Source: Mytilus edulis (Eukaryota > Mollusca > Bivalvia > Mytilida > Mytilidae). Taken from it: DNA of 64,000 nucleotides. The stretch's first letter is position 1. Every line of letters begins with the position of its first letter. Made by a program: the position numbers and the translations under genes. The notes beneath the pieces were generated by a model. It was not told the origin of the DNA, made no database searches, and saw nothing but the letters and a program-made list of their open reading frames with translations. Of the stretch, positions 1-12,381 are shown in pieces. The stretch lies in assembly GCF_963676685.1 (NCBI RefSeq), contig NC_092350.1:44375705-44439704 (forward strand), written 5' to 3'.

Positions 1-1808
1 GTGTTTCATTATACGTTTCTTTATTTTACTTTTATATGGATTATATTTAGTTATTAAAACTAACGGAATATTTTGATTTTCTGTTAATTTGCCTTTTTGT
101 AGTAATTCAGTACGGTCAATTGATAAAGCATCAGTAATACCTAATACTATCATCTATTTCCATATTATCATAACCCCTATCTAATAATTTTACTTTGAAA
201 ATAGTTAGATTGTTTATTAATTGTTTATGGTCACTTGTGTTTCTAATTTGCCGTATTGCTTCACCTTTAATAAATCCTCTGAATACATGCTGTGAATGAC
301 AGCTATTTCTGTGCAGAAACAGATAAGAATTTGTTTCTTTATAATGTGTGTCAAGGTCAAGAATGCCATGTGTTGTAAATTTTGACCTTTAATTACATCA
401 ACATCTAAGAACGACATTTATCGTTTTTGATTTCATAAGTGAACTTTAATAAGGGGTTATAATTATTTGCTAGACGAAAAAATTCCATAATTTCATCTGA
501 GGTTCAATCATATATTATGAACCCATCGTCTCTATATCTGCCATGATAGAATATTTTGTCTTTATATTGAAATGCAGAAATACTTTGATTCATTATTTCG
601 AACATAAGAATGTCACAGATTTCCGGTGAAGGAACTGCAACAATTGCCGTACCTATTATGTGTTTGTAAATTTTTCCATTAAATTCAAATACATTGTTTT
701 CTAAAATGATCCTCAACAAATGTATTAATACATTGACTGGCGGAGCATTGGCTTTGAAGTTTGATTTGTCAAAACTGCCATAGGCTCGTTCAACCGCACT
801 CAATAACGCTCCTTGAGGTAGATTAGTAAACATCTGTGTTATATCATACGAAACCAACAGGCTGTTTGGCATAGATTTTAATTTCTCAATGATAGTAATG
901 AACGATGTAGTATCTTATATATATGTAGACTGATTTTGAACTATTGGTATTAAAAAAATAGTCAACGTAATGACCTATTATAAGTTCAGTTACAGAACCA
1001 CACTGTGATATAATTGGTCTGCCAGATGAAATTATATTAAATTCGTTTAATCCATCATGTTGTATTTGTTTAAACGTCTCTGTTTCTCCCTAATCGTTCA
1101 TCTTTTAATTTTGACCATTGTTAAACATTTAAATGATATTTTGTCGGTTATGCCTTGGTCGTATAATGATTTAACATACTCAATGACCTGGATTTTCAGT
1201 TTTGCCTTGTTAAATGAATCTAATTCGCAGTAATGTTGAGTATTTAATTGTCGTTTGACTTCTGTTATGTAGTCTAGCCTGTCTAAAATAACACAATTTG
1301 AATTGTTATCTGCCTTTTTTATTACTTTTGTTTCATCATTTTTCAAATTGCGTAGTGCTATTCTTTCGCCCTTAGTAAGATTGTTTTTTTACAATTCTTT
1401 CTATTGGTAGAAAAACAAGTCAAGCTTGGTTAAATCTATATAAATTTCCAACGTATGGCACGTAGAGGCAGGTTTATATCCTGTATTGCTACGAAATGGA
1501 TGAAGGTCAGTTTTTTCTTGACTGAACATATACCGACATCGTAGGTTTTTAGCAAATTCATTGTAGTCGTTTAGTATAAACATTTTTGCATTTTTGTTTG
1601 ATGGCGTTGGTATAAATGTCAAGCCTTTCGACAACAGGACATATTCCTGATTTGATAATCTGCGTTTTGATAGATTAATTACATGCTTTTTCGCATGTGC
1701 AGTTCTTTGCTGCATATTGTATTCATTCCGTTCTTTTTTATTGTAGAATCGGAATTTTTGCTTTTTAGCATTTCTATTACATGTAACAGATTAAAACGAC
1801 GTGCCATT
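1..1808 (-). pseudogene. Decayed Penelope-like retroelement, reverse transcriptase part
   Basis: Minus-strand reading frames carry the blocks of a Penelope-like reverse transcriptase in the right order but in several frames. From 1715 to 1401 is the N-terminal block (NLSKRRLSNQEYVLLSKGL). From 1346 to 1098 is a block with CVILDRLDYI. Near 1025-960 is GRPIIS. From 872 to 504 are SYDITQMFTNLP and the catalytic YRDD. From 417 to the edge are SFLDV and the post-RT blocks. The frames are joined only through frameshifts and stops, so this is a dead copy. The GIY-YIG endonuclease that normally follows would lie beyond base 1. An ATG near 1808 (MARRFN) may be the old start. Two copies of TTGAGTTCACATTGGG at about 1810-1870 form a short direct repeat just upstream. 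The family assignment rests on motif recognition; which Penelope subgroup is not known. Confidence 0.8.
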
Positions 1809-2262
1809 TTTGAGTTCACATTGGGTGATTATCTTAGCTACGTGCCTTTGTTGAGTTCACATTGGGGGTTGAAGAATTTTTAGGTTTATACATGTTATAA
1901 ACCCTAAAAGACGATCCGCTCTCATTCTCGTGGGTTGATAGGCGGGGATAAGATAGCAGTGAGAAATTGTCCGTGTTGATGATGTATAAATGAGTCACAT
2001 TGTTTTGTGGAATTTTTCAGAGTTAATCAGGCCATCAAGTATTTTTAACTCAAGGCTAAAATCTTTGTCCACCAGAACAATAAATTAACACTGTATCCCA
2101 TCAAACAGGAAATGCGGATCGTTCTCAAAGCAGAAAACGATTCTCGGTAAGGTGCAGTAGGACAGCCGTCCTTGAATACATTTTGTTATAATAAAACACC
2201 CATGCAACCACGCATCCCATATTGTATGATTGGACCCAAACTATTGAATACCTAAATGAAGA

Positions 2263-2284
2263 CCACACACACACACACACACAC
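2263..2284. repeat. (CA)n microsatellite
   Basis: About eleven perfect CA dinucleotides lie in otherwise unremarkable AT-rich DNA. The stretch from 1880 to 2930 shows no gene. Confidence 0.9.
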
Positions 2285-2937
2285 TCTTTTCCAATCAATT
2301 AAATTAATCTTATTAAGATAAGTGTATTTTAACCTTTTAAATGTTAAAGCATTATTATTATCGAAATGTGTAAAGAGACTCTTAACATACCATTTTCCAA
2401 AGATAAGTGCCCATAACCTAGCTTTTTCCATTTGTGGAGTTTGATACATTTAAAATTAAGCGCCATTTAAACAACATTATATATATATACACATGTTTAC
2501 ATTAACTATAAATATATCGAGCAAAGTAATACATCACGCAATCATCTCACCTGTTTACCTTCCTGGTTGACATACTTCTTCAAATATGAAAGATTCCTTT
2601 CTGTTCTCGTAGATCAGGTAATTACATCATATACTTTTTTGTATGTTAGGTTAATTAAACATAAACATGATAAAGATAGGGAGAAATATACCCGTGTTTA
2701 CATCCAAAAAATATCGTCTGAGTACAAGCAAACCTGTTAACCTTGAATAATTGTCCTGATTTGGTTAAACTTGAGGCCTTCTAAGGTTAAATCAGCTCTT
2801 CAATGTTTGTATTATGTTAAGATTTTCAAATATTTCGGTTTCAGGTATTTATGAAGAGACATTTAATGTCAAAATGCACATTTGGTGGAATAGAATTTGT
2901 ACCGTTAATGTTATTTTAATGCAAACTAGAACATATC

Positions 2938-5866
2938 CGTGTCACAGTGTAGATACTATTCTGTACGCTATCCGGAAGTCGCGATTTTCGAAGCGAGGAT
3001 TTCAAACTGGCTAACAGAACGGTTTTGTTTTGGTGCTTTTTCTCATCATTTGTTTACTCCTATATCTATAAAGTGCTTTGCACATCTTAAATGTATGTAT
3101 AACATCATAAATATGAGTAACTGTAACAAAAACATGCAGTAGAATATAAAATATTCGCGTGCATCACACCAACTTCATAGAAAAAAGTGAAATCGATTGA
3201 CAATTTTGCTCCCGTAGTACAAAGCAGATAATCTTTTATTGCGAATATTTGCATCAGTTTACAGTAAAATATATACTGTTTCAATATTCCTACCGTATTT
3301 AAGTAGAATGTTCGTATTTCAAATAAAAAAATATGCTTTCCTTGAGGAACCCAAAATAAATTACTGTACGATCAGTCTAAAACTGACTGTATTCTAGTAG
3401 CGATTTCAGATTTTTTGTCTGTATGACCAGTCGTGATTTTGAAGGAAAAAAAAAACAACAAATGGAAGTTTTTAACGACCTTGACTGAAAAACAACGGCA
3501 ATTTGAAGGTATATATGTGTCTATGTGATATTATGATTGTGCACGTCCATGGAACTATAACGTGTAATTTCTTTCATCAGACAATACAAATATATTTCTG
3601 ATGATTTTTGTAAACGGCAAATTAATTTTTGTTCTGTCAGTCTTACTTAAAATCAAATGCCTAAAAAGCAATACATGATTCGCTTGTGGACTGTATTAGT
3701 GTGTCGTTGCAGTTATCTGTTTAACTATTACATTTTTAAAGACTATTTACACCGTCTACCGTTGATCAATTGGTGATTACATACATCCAGCCTGTCTCTT
3801 TTAAAATGACAAAAAATAGATAGAGAAAGCTTTGTTAAAAAACTTTAGGTATTGAGGAAAGAATTAACGAAATTATACCCCGCCACTTCTATAGTCCATG
3901 TTTTGGAAAAAAAAAAAATCACCAGAAAAACTAAATTATAGGTGCACAGGGGCATCATTTAATAACGAATATGAGAAAGTTTTATTAATACTAGTATATG
4001 GTAAGTTTTTGAAAGTTGCGTATAGTAAGCGGGTACCACCCAATAAGGTAATGGAAAAGTCCATATCATGGAAATAAAAAACTGATGATTTTTCGAAAAA
4101 CCAAAATAAGAGGTACACAATTGAATTAAATGATAAGGAATCTGAAAAAAAAAAAGATTCATTAAGTTATGACAATTGTTTGAAGGAAGTTGTGGATATA
4201 AAATAGGTACGCCCAATATAAGGTTATGACAAAGTCCGTATTTACGATAGAGAAACATCAAAAATATGTTTACAAAATATTCGAAATAGAAGGTCCATAC
4301 ATACATTAATAGATTACAAATGGAGCAATTTTAGAAAAGTTTAACAATTGGTTTTGGAGGTCACGGTTGAAAATATCTGATGGGTGCCCCCATATAATGC
4401 AATGTTCAAGTCCGTATCTTATATAAAGAGACCCCATAAAATATTCTTAATAAAATCAGAAATACATTCCTTTTATTATATAAATAAGGCCGTTAATTTT
4501 CTCGTTTGAATTGTTTTACATTGTCATTTCGGGGCTTTTTATAGCCGACTCTGTGGTATTGGCTTTGCTTATTGTTGAAGGCCATACGGTGACCTACATT
4601 TGTTAATATCTGTGTCATTTTGATCTCTTGTGAACGGTTGTCTCATTGGCAATCATACCGCATCTTCTTTTTTATATTTTTTTATATTTATGATACGGAA
4701 TCCGAGAAAAAAATAATTAATAGTTATACCAGTGACGGATTCAAGAAAATTGGGATCCGGCGGTTTGAAACTCTTTTTTTTTAAACTTTCAATGCATTTG
4801 TATGGGAACATATATTTGGAATCCTCTTTTCTCCTGGATTGGACCCCCTCTCCATTTAAAAATGTCTGGAAACACCAATGTATATTAAGTGGTGTACTGT
4901 ATGTGGAGATGCGCTTGCAAAACCGGCGAAACATGTTGTACCGGTCCAACGGACAAACGGAAAGACGGACTTCATTATCACTATAAACCATCGCCTCACA
5001 AAGTGGTGTACAATTGAGTGTGAAAGAGACAGATCTACATCCAAAACAAAGTGAAGGAACTGTGATCAATTATAGGCTACAGTACGGCCTCGAATGTTTG
5101 TAAATTCATGCATTTTTATATAGTAACTATTAAATCTGTGTGTTTGTACAATTTTAAGTAAAACGGAGGACATTTCTGAAACTTCTATAAACAAACAAAC
5201 CTTTTTCTTATTTCAGCCACATTCAAACATCCTTATACTTAATGTAATAAGTCGAGTACACCCTATCAAGCTAAAACATGTTTGAAAAGTTTACAGGATG
5301 TGAATTTATTAAAATATATTTGTGTTATTTAGAAAAATGCCATCTTCTAATGTATCGTAAATAACTTTGAAATCACTACTAGAATACAGTGAAATAACGA
5401 CTGATCATACAGTTTCAAAATATACAAGCGAGACTGATCGTACAGTGAGAAATTCAAACAAGTGTAATTTTCTTATTTCTGGCTTCAAAGATCTGGCTGA
5501 AACTTTTACCACCATTTAAAATACACTTTATCTAGTAAATTAAGTCTGGATTTTACGTTAATTTGTACAGTAAGAGTGCAAAAAGATTGTTTTTAGGTTC
5601 ACCAACTGATTTTCCTTAGTGATGCACTTGAAAATCTCTTAATTAAGGCAAAGATACGAATAATGAATGTGCTAAATTTAATTATAAACCATTTGTGAGT
5701 ATCGATGTCAGCTGAATTAATCATTAAGCAATGTACAGATGAACATCTTACCGTTTAATATAGTATATCCGACAAATTTAAAATGTGATCCAAAATTTTC
5801 TCGCTTCGAAAATCGCGACTTCCGGAAAGCGTACAGAATAGTATCTACACTGTGCGTGTCTGAACT
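2938..5866. mobile_element. Fold-back element with long inverted arms
   Basis: Bases 2938-3000 (CACAGTGTAGATACTATTCT, then GTACGCTATCCGGAAGTCGC and onward) return as reverse complement at 5801-5860 with about two mismatches. A second inner block, around 3384-3430 (ACTGTATTCTAGTAG, then CGATTTCAGA), returns inverted at about 5365-5390. Both pairs share nearly the same centre (about 4390), as expected of one element with arms of roughly 500 bases. No transposase reading frame is visible in the middle, so it would be non-autonomous. Target-site duplications were not identified. Confidence 0.65.
4485..4685 (+). repeat. Interspersed repeat, AAGGCCGTTA family
   Basis: Starts at AAGGCCGTTAATTTTCTCG and ends at TCATACCGCATCTTCTTTT. 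The same phrase set (GCTTATTGTTGAAGGCC, TGTCTCATTGGCAATCATACC) recurs at 41875-42035 and in reverse at 18768-18945, with a shorter piece at 15595-15680. It lies near the centre of the 2938-5866 fold-back element. It reads as a short non-coding retroposon common in this genome; its class is unknown. Confidence 0.6.
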
Positions 5867-5995
5867 CAAGTTACTATATGTCTTATTTTTAGCCTGGAAT
5901 TTTAGTTTTCGTATTCCCGAACCAGTAACCTGATAAAGTCATGCTCTTAGTTCTCTTTGCATTCAAAATCTTTCTGTTTAAACTGTCCTGGATTT

Positions 5996-7963
5996 CGGCA
6001 TGTACTAAAAGGTGGAGTGGAGTGGAGTATTGGAATGAAGTGGTGGAGTGTTGGAGTGTTGGAGTGTAGGAGTGTTGGAGTGTTGGAGTGTTGGGGTGTT
6101 GGAGTGGAGTCATGGTGTGAAATATACTTAACATATCCAAGAATCAATATCAATTGAAAAATCATTTTATAAATGTGTGGTTTTTTTTAAATTGCAGCAC
6201 ACATTAATGATTTTATATTATTTCATTTGACATATTTGATTATTCATCAAAGTTAGATAATGTTCTGGGTAATATTTCATGACAGCTTAGATGTAGGGGA
6301 TAATATTGTTTCTCGTGTAATTTATTTTACTGTCCTGAATTGTAGTGTATTTTTAATAAAAAGGGGGATGCAAAGGCCAAGTACCCTATGCAGTTAAAAT
6401 TAATTTTGGACGAGCGAACAAAACTTTTAAATTACACATAGTGCTTATGTTAATTTTAAAATAATGGTAGGTTTAGTCCCTATAGTTAAAAAAAATGGAT
6501 GTCCCGGCAAAATATGTTAGAATCAAACAGAGGCTAAAAAATCATCTTGTGATAAAAAAAAATATATTTCTATTTTTGTTATCAATTGACTATGATATAA
6601 TTTATTAGATTTTTAACTCTAGAAATATATAACAAGTTAACATGCAGTTCATTGTAAATATGTACATGTATGTTTTAAAAGTGTCTCATAAGTCAACTGT
6701 TTAGCTGGGCATTTATCTAGGCATTGATTGAATTTGAAAGAAATTACTTAAATTTATTTGTATATATGTATTGTATCAATCAATGTGTGACACTCAAATA
6801 AAATACATATTTATTTATTTATATAATAGAATCAAATTGTCAATCAACATTTTCACTTTGATTTTTTTTTACATGTTAATTCAATGAATGTACTTATAAA
6901 ATAGTTTTTTTCTTCCAATTAAAAATATATAAGGAAAATGTATCTAGCCACCATCGCCTGTCCACAGAACCAATAAAACTGTCTTTACTATAACCTCAGA
7001 AACTAAACTTTAATAGATGAAAAATGTTGTTTTTTTATTAATTGGATAAAATAAACAGACGTTATCTATTGCCTATTGTCTTGAACATTTAATGTTGAAT
7101 TCGGAGGATTCTAATAAAAGCAAATGCTCATCTAATAATATTTGCTTTATTTCACTATGGATCAAAAAGTAAAATCACAAAAATACTGAACTCAGAGGAA
7201 AATCAATTAGGAAAGTCCATAATCACATGGCAAAATCAAATAATAAAACGCATCAAAAACGAATGGACAAGAACTGTCATATTCCTGACTTGGTACAGGC
7301 ATTTTCAAATGTAGAAAATGTCTTTAAAAATGTCATTGAATTAAAACTGAGGATCATTTTTTCTTGCACACTCACAATTTAAATGAAAATGTGTGTTTTG
7401 TAGAGAAACAGATTGTTTCAAGATTTTATATCTTGAACTTAAATATATTCTATGATCATATCTTTCTATGTTTATCTGAAAATGATTGTCCACAGCCGGA
7501 TTATTTTTTTTTTATTCCAGCTATGAAAGTAAGATGGAACGGTTGTTTAGTTAAATCATTTCTTTGAACTTCAGTGTCTTGTCTTTAAAATTATTTACAC
7601 CAGAATATTGTTAACTAAGGTAAAGTTGCTGAATTAAAGAAATCTATCATTTAACATTGATCTTATTTTTTAAAAATATTGTTTGGAGGCATAACCTTAA
7701 AAAATGCCCATGACAAATCCAAGGTGAACTATATTTATAATTGTATAATGAACATGAATGCAGTTGGGTGCTGTTAAAACATTTATTCTATGATTTTTAT
7801 AGTTTCACATGTTTACAAAAATATCTTTTATATAAACTTTATGTATTCACTCCGTGACTCCACTCAAAAACTCCAACACTCAACTCCTTCACTCCAACAC
7901 TCCACCACTACAACACTCCACCACTCCACTCCACTCCACTCCACCTTTTAGTACATGCCCTGG
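5996..7963. repeat. Inverted repeat with GGAGT minisatellite arms
   Basis: The left arm begins GCATGTACTAAAAGGTGGAG and runs into GGAGTGTTGGAGTG repeats to about 6115. The right arm at 7850-7963 is the reverse complement, ending CTCCACCTTTTAGTACATGC. About 1.75 kb of AT-rich DNA without a recognisable gene lies between. The GGAGT arrays explain the repetitive short reading frames here. It may be a non-autonomous transposon whose subterminal repeats expanded, or an inverted duplication. Confidence 0.6.
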
Positions 7964-7965
7964 CT

Positions 7966-10140
7966 TTCTTACTACAATAAAATTACTATAAGATTAATTC
8001 AGTTTTATAACTTATTAACCAAAATTAAAAGTGGTATTGAAGTGGAAAAAAACTTCTTGAATAGTTTACAATAGTATTACATAGATATAAAACAACTACT
8101 GCAAGTATACGACCGGAAACTACATGTGACAATACAATATTATTGGTATTGGCATTTTTTAATAAAGGAAACCAATCCCTACATTAATTGAAATAAAATA
8201 CAAAGTGCGGGAAAATACAATTTCTGAAGGAAATAATACAAAAGCACTGCCAGACTTTGTTTCTTATTTTGAAAACCTTGAATTGACAGGCACAATTTTT
8301 CAGCGGTTCGTCGACTTGCTAAATCTATTTCCCACAGGACGTTAAGTAAACAATCATCAATCAATCAATGCTATACATTTTTTACACATTTGTGCTTTCG
8401 ATGAACGATTAAATTATAAATCCTACATAGAAGGGCATGTATGAGGACCTATATTGACATGATTGATTTACCTTAACTTTGATATCAAAACTTGACAAAA
8501 GGTACAGTGACTTGTCCGAAACGTCATCAGTGAAAAGGGAATGAAAACGATATTAATGAGGACAAGGTTCCTCATTAAACTATTCAAGAAATTGTATTTC
8601 TAAGTTTGTATTTTATTTCAATAAATATGTGGATTAATTTCCTTATTCTAAAATGACCTCAAGAATTTCTTATTTGCTTTTAAGTTTGTTTGATAGAAGT
8701 CATGTCTCGTCTGCAACTTCTCTAAAACAATGGATTTTTAAATATTTCAATGACTCTTCATGTGCAGGCTTTGCATTGTGCATTTCCTATTTTTTTATCT
8801 GTTGTTTCGTAAAGTATTACAAGATGGAATAAGCTAATAATATTTTTTAAATTTGCTTGAAGTTAGTATGAACCATCCGTCCTAGATTCCTCTCCAACAA
8901 GTAATTAAAATAAAATAAAATCTTTAGGGATTTTTCAGTAAGGATTCGCATTTTAGATTCTTTTATCCAAAAGGCTGTGTGGGTTTCCAAAAGCTAACAG
9001 GGCTTAGACTTTGGTTACGTTAACTTTGTGCTTGATTTAAAGTAAATATATCCATTTTTTTAAATCCTCCGAAAAATAGTAGATAGAATTTTTGTTTTTT
9101 TACTTTTTGTTTTGCTTTTGGAACGAGTGATTTCGATGGGATTAATTTTTAGTCCAACGCAGAGGTTAATGTATAAATATTTTTCAAAAATTAAACAAAA
9201 TAAAATCCCCATAAAAGTCAAATTATCAACGATGATCTTTTTTATTGACTGGGTTGCACGAAGTGCAAAACTGACTGATGAAATAATGATGTCGGGCGGA
9301 AATATTTCACATTTAGATTACAGACATCGTTTAGTTGTGCAACTGATATTATGATATTATCTGTTTTAAAACTGTTGAGGATTTTTGTTTTTCGTTTTTA
9401 ACATTCACAAATATTTAATGCCAGTGCCCTTTTTCTGTTAGAAATAACATATCAATCAGTAATTAAGACGTTATATCCAATGTTACATTGTTTAAGAAAC
9501 ATTTTTGGTAACACGGTCGCTGACAATGCATGTTAATTGTATTGTAATTTGTTTGAGTTTTGTAAGATCATAAAGATAAAAAAGCATTGAAACAATTTAT
9601 AAACTTGAAGAACATTTTTTAAAATAAATATACGTAGTACATGTAGTACTTTGACAATTTGAACATATGAACCTTTCTGATTGATAGTCTTATCTTTTTT
9701 TAAATTTTAATACTCAGTGTCCAAGTAGAAATGTGAATAAACTCATTATTGTCAGAGAGTTTTATTGACTGACACGATGAAGATATACATGTATGTTTGT
9801 TTACTTCTTCAAATTATGAAAATGTTGGTTAATGCTTGCGAAAAGCATGAATAATGTCATTTGATATTAAGTCAACAAATTTAAGATAAATAATATACTA
9901 TTAAAATTATAATTCTTTTATTTTTTTATTCCTTGAAAGATTAAGTGAACAGTTTTCATTTTTGATCTTCTACTACTAGGTCAATCTTCAGTGAAAGTTT
10001 TTCCAGTGATATTTTATTAAACTGTTGATCCTCATTATTTCAAAAAAAGGATATCGCTTGGCCACAAAACATAATATCCTGCTCGGATCTTATACAAAAA
10101 ATCTGTTCGATGTTGCTGATTCCTTTTTTTTTTTGGTACC
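7966..10140. other. No recognised gene; possible signal-peptide exon at 9771
   Basis: AT-rich unique-looking DNA. The one item of note is an ATG at about 9778 that opens a 24-codon frame starting MKIYMYVCLLLQIMKMLVNA, which looks like a secretory signal peptide. No good donor site closes it; the best is a weak GTTAAT. Whether it joins the cysteine-rich exon at 10146 is open. Confidence 0.3.
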
Positions 10141-10145
10141 TTCAG

Positions 10146-10301
10146 ATGTTTATACTAAAAACTGTATTTCCATTAGACGTAAAATCTGATTCGATATGTG
10201 AAGAACAAGGTTTTTTAAAATGTGAACGTTGTGAAAAAAAAACATATGTGAATAAAGTAGAATGTGCCTGTAGAAAAGCAGTGCAAACATGCAATTATTG
10301 A
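10146..10301 (+). CDS. Probable terminal exon of a cysteine-rich protein
   Basis: A very strong 3' splice site (a pyrimidine run, then TACCTTCAG at 10137-10145) is followed at once by an open frame of 51 codons. It ends at TGA 10299-10301, with AATAAA at 10326-10331, only 25 bases past the stop. The peptide has six cysteines in its last 35 residues, in the pattern C-x7-C-x2-C-x10-C-x-C-x6-C (for example LKCERCEKKTYV and ECACRK). That suits the end of a small disulfide-bonded secreted protein. The longer frame that starts at 10110 begins inside the presumed intron and is not the real start. Upstream exons are not resolved; a signal-peptide-like frame at about 9778 is a candidate. No family is recognised. 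The call rests on splice site, poly(A) signal and cysteine pattern together, and could still be chance. Confidence 0.45.
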   Translation: MFILKTVFPLDVKSDSICEEQGFLKCERCEKKTYVNKVECACRKAVQTCNY

Positions 10302-10325
10302 TGCCATCCAAATCTTGTTTGTCAA

Positions 10326-10331
10326 AATAAA
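10326..10331 (+). promoter_or_regulatory. Poly(A) signal AATAAA
   Basis: A canonical AATAAA lies 25 bases after the stop of the cysteine-rich exon. The AT-rich background makes such hexamers common, so it counts only together with the splice site before it. Confidence 0.35.
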
Positions 10332-10421
10332 TTATTTTTCTTGAAATATTGTGCATAACATTTTAAAATATTTTGTATAGTGCCTAACATTCTAATATAT
10401 TAATATATTGAGGTTATCATT

Positions 10422-11581
10422 AGGTCTTTCCACCTTTCCGTGGAAAGATCTATTGGATTTCTTCTTCTGATTATTTTTTTTCTTTTTCTTCCGCCAACTT
10501 TTTTTTTCTTTCGCATTTTTGTTTGTTTCACAAGATGTCGCTTAGACATATATCATATGATATCGAACAGTAAGTACGCTTTTGAAACTGACACCGCGTA
10601 ACTAAATACTTTCCCATATATGAGTTATCTCCCTGAACACTGTTTTTCTTGTTATCGCTTAATATTCGCAACCGTATAAGAAACCGACAAATTTATTTTA
10701 CCAAATTGCTAGTTATATCCTCAGGATGATTTGATTAATTTTGACCGAAGCTATCTGGAGACTCCATGTGAGAGTTATTTCCCCTTTTATATTTGATATA
10801 AGTGATATGCATTTTTAACTGGAAAACCATAAGTGATAGAGGCCTAGGCTCTTTTGATTTGAGGTCCTTGGTCAAGGTCAAAGGTCAAATTCATGATAAA
10901 AATTTTGGTTTTGGCTTGTTATCTCTTATTTTTAAAAATCATATAAGATATCGACAAAATATTTTCACAAAATTGTTAGTTACGACATGTCGTAACACAT
11001 AAATTTTAGTCAAAAGGGTATGTTTGACGTGAGTTTTCCGCCTTTTTATATCTAATATCATACGTATGGTAATATAACTCATTAACAATATAAAGTAGAG
11101 GACTGCAGTTTTTTTATTTGAGGTCCTTGGTTTATGACCTTCAAATTGAGCTCAAGGTCATATGCTAATTTAACGTTCTAGATTTTGACCTTTGCTTTTA
11201 CCTCATATGTACACATGATAAAGCCATGGGACTTTTTGAATTACGTTGTAAGCAATGTGACCTTAAAAAAGACAACCGGAAGTGACCTTTTGTAAACCGG
11301 AAGTAGCTATTTTTTGTACTTTTGTATTTTTTTATGTAAAAGTATATAGAACCATATAATTTTGGAACCAGTGTCAAGTTAACTATCAAACAATACCGGA
11401 AGTAAACTTTTCAAACCGGAAGTAAAAGATTATCTCCCTTTTTTATATATTTTTTTATATAGAAACCATATATTTTTGTTATCGGCGTACAATAAGCTGT
11501 CATTTGATGCTGAAACTGACATTTAAAATCAAATTTTAATATTTTCATTTTTAAATAGATTCTTACTGGTGGAAAGACCTT
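10422..11581. mobile_element. TIR element with AGGTCTTTCCACC ends
   Basis: The left end AGGTCTTTCCACC (10422-10434) is matched by GGTGGAAAGACCT at 11569-11581. Inside are repeated phrases (TTTGAGGTCCTTGG twice, AAGGTCAAGGTCA-like runs, and AAACCGGAAGT several times) and a pyrimidine-rich stretch near the left end. No long reading frame exists. This fits a non-autonomous DNA element of about 1.16 kb. Flanking target duplications are not clear. Confidence 0.6.
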
Positions 11582-11744
11582 CAATTGTTCTCTGAACAAT
11601 TGGTTTTTAATTTTAATATATTGTGCTTAATATTTTACTATTTATGTGTACAATGTTTTAATATGATTCTATAGAATAATTATTTAATTTTATTATATTT
11701 TTTTTAAATAATTAATTAACTAATTCTTCATTTCAGTTATTATG

Positions 11745-11885
11745 GATAATCCCTGGCATTTTTTTCTAGTTACATAATCTCTGAAATATTTAGTGATTAT
11801 ATATAAACTCTAAACAAACCAGTGATTCTACATAATCCCTGAGAATTGCAGGGATTCCACATAATCACTAATTATACAAAATCAC
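11745..11885. repeat. Short palindromic repeat, AATCCCTG family
   Basis: CATAATCCCTGAG and CAGGGATTCCACATAAT face each other around a few bases, with further copies of AATCTCTGA and AGTGATT on both sides. It is probably a small fold-back repeat. The rest of 11600-12370 shows no gene, though the 5' exon of the downstream gene could lie here or farther off. Confidence 0.4.
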
Positions 11886-12381
11886 TGTAACATATGAACT
11901 GTTAAAATGTGTTAGTTGTTGTATATAAGGGATTAAAAATGCAAAAAAAAAACGGGAAGAATTTACCTTTTTTAATTGAAAATGAGAACGACCAAAAAAT
12001 AAAATTAAATCACATTCAGGTCACCTTAATGAGAACACGTCCACATTGTGAACTAAAACGTTTGTCTATCAAAACTAGGGTCAACTGATTGAACGATACT
12101 GGTTTTGAACTAAGATCGATAATAGTTCGTGAATTTCATGGCTAATTTATTGGTGGCATACAAGTTTTTGGAATATGAATCCATACAGGGGTTTAGGATT
12201 ATCTGCACCCTCCTTTGAAAAGTTTGACAGTGCAAGGAAGAAAACTAAACCTTGATTTTTTTAGAACTTAAAGAATGCGTGGTTTTAAAAAAATCATGCC
12301 TTCCTTGAACGTGACAAAATTTAAAAAACAAACATTAGCCTGAAACATTTCTTAAATACTGTACATTATTTTTTATTGTAG

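Noticed and set aside
4653-5069. 138-codon minus-strand frame
   Set aside because: Overlaps the AAGGCC repeat and the middle of the fold-back element; no domain and no conserved start.
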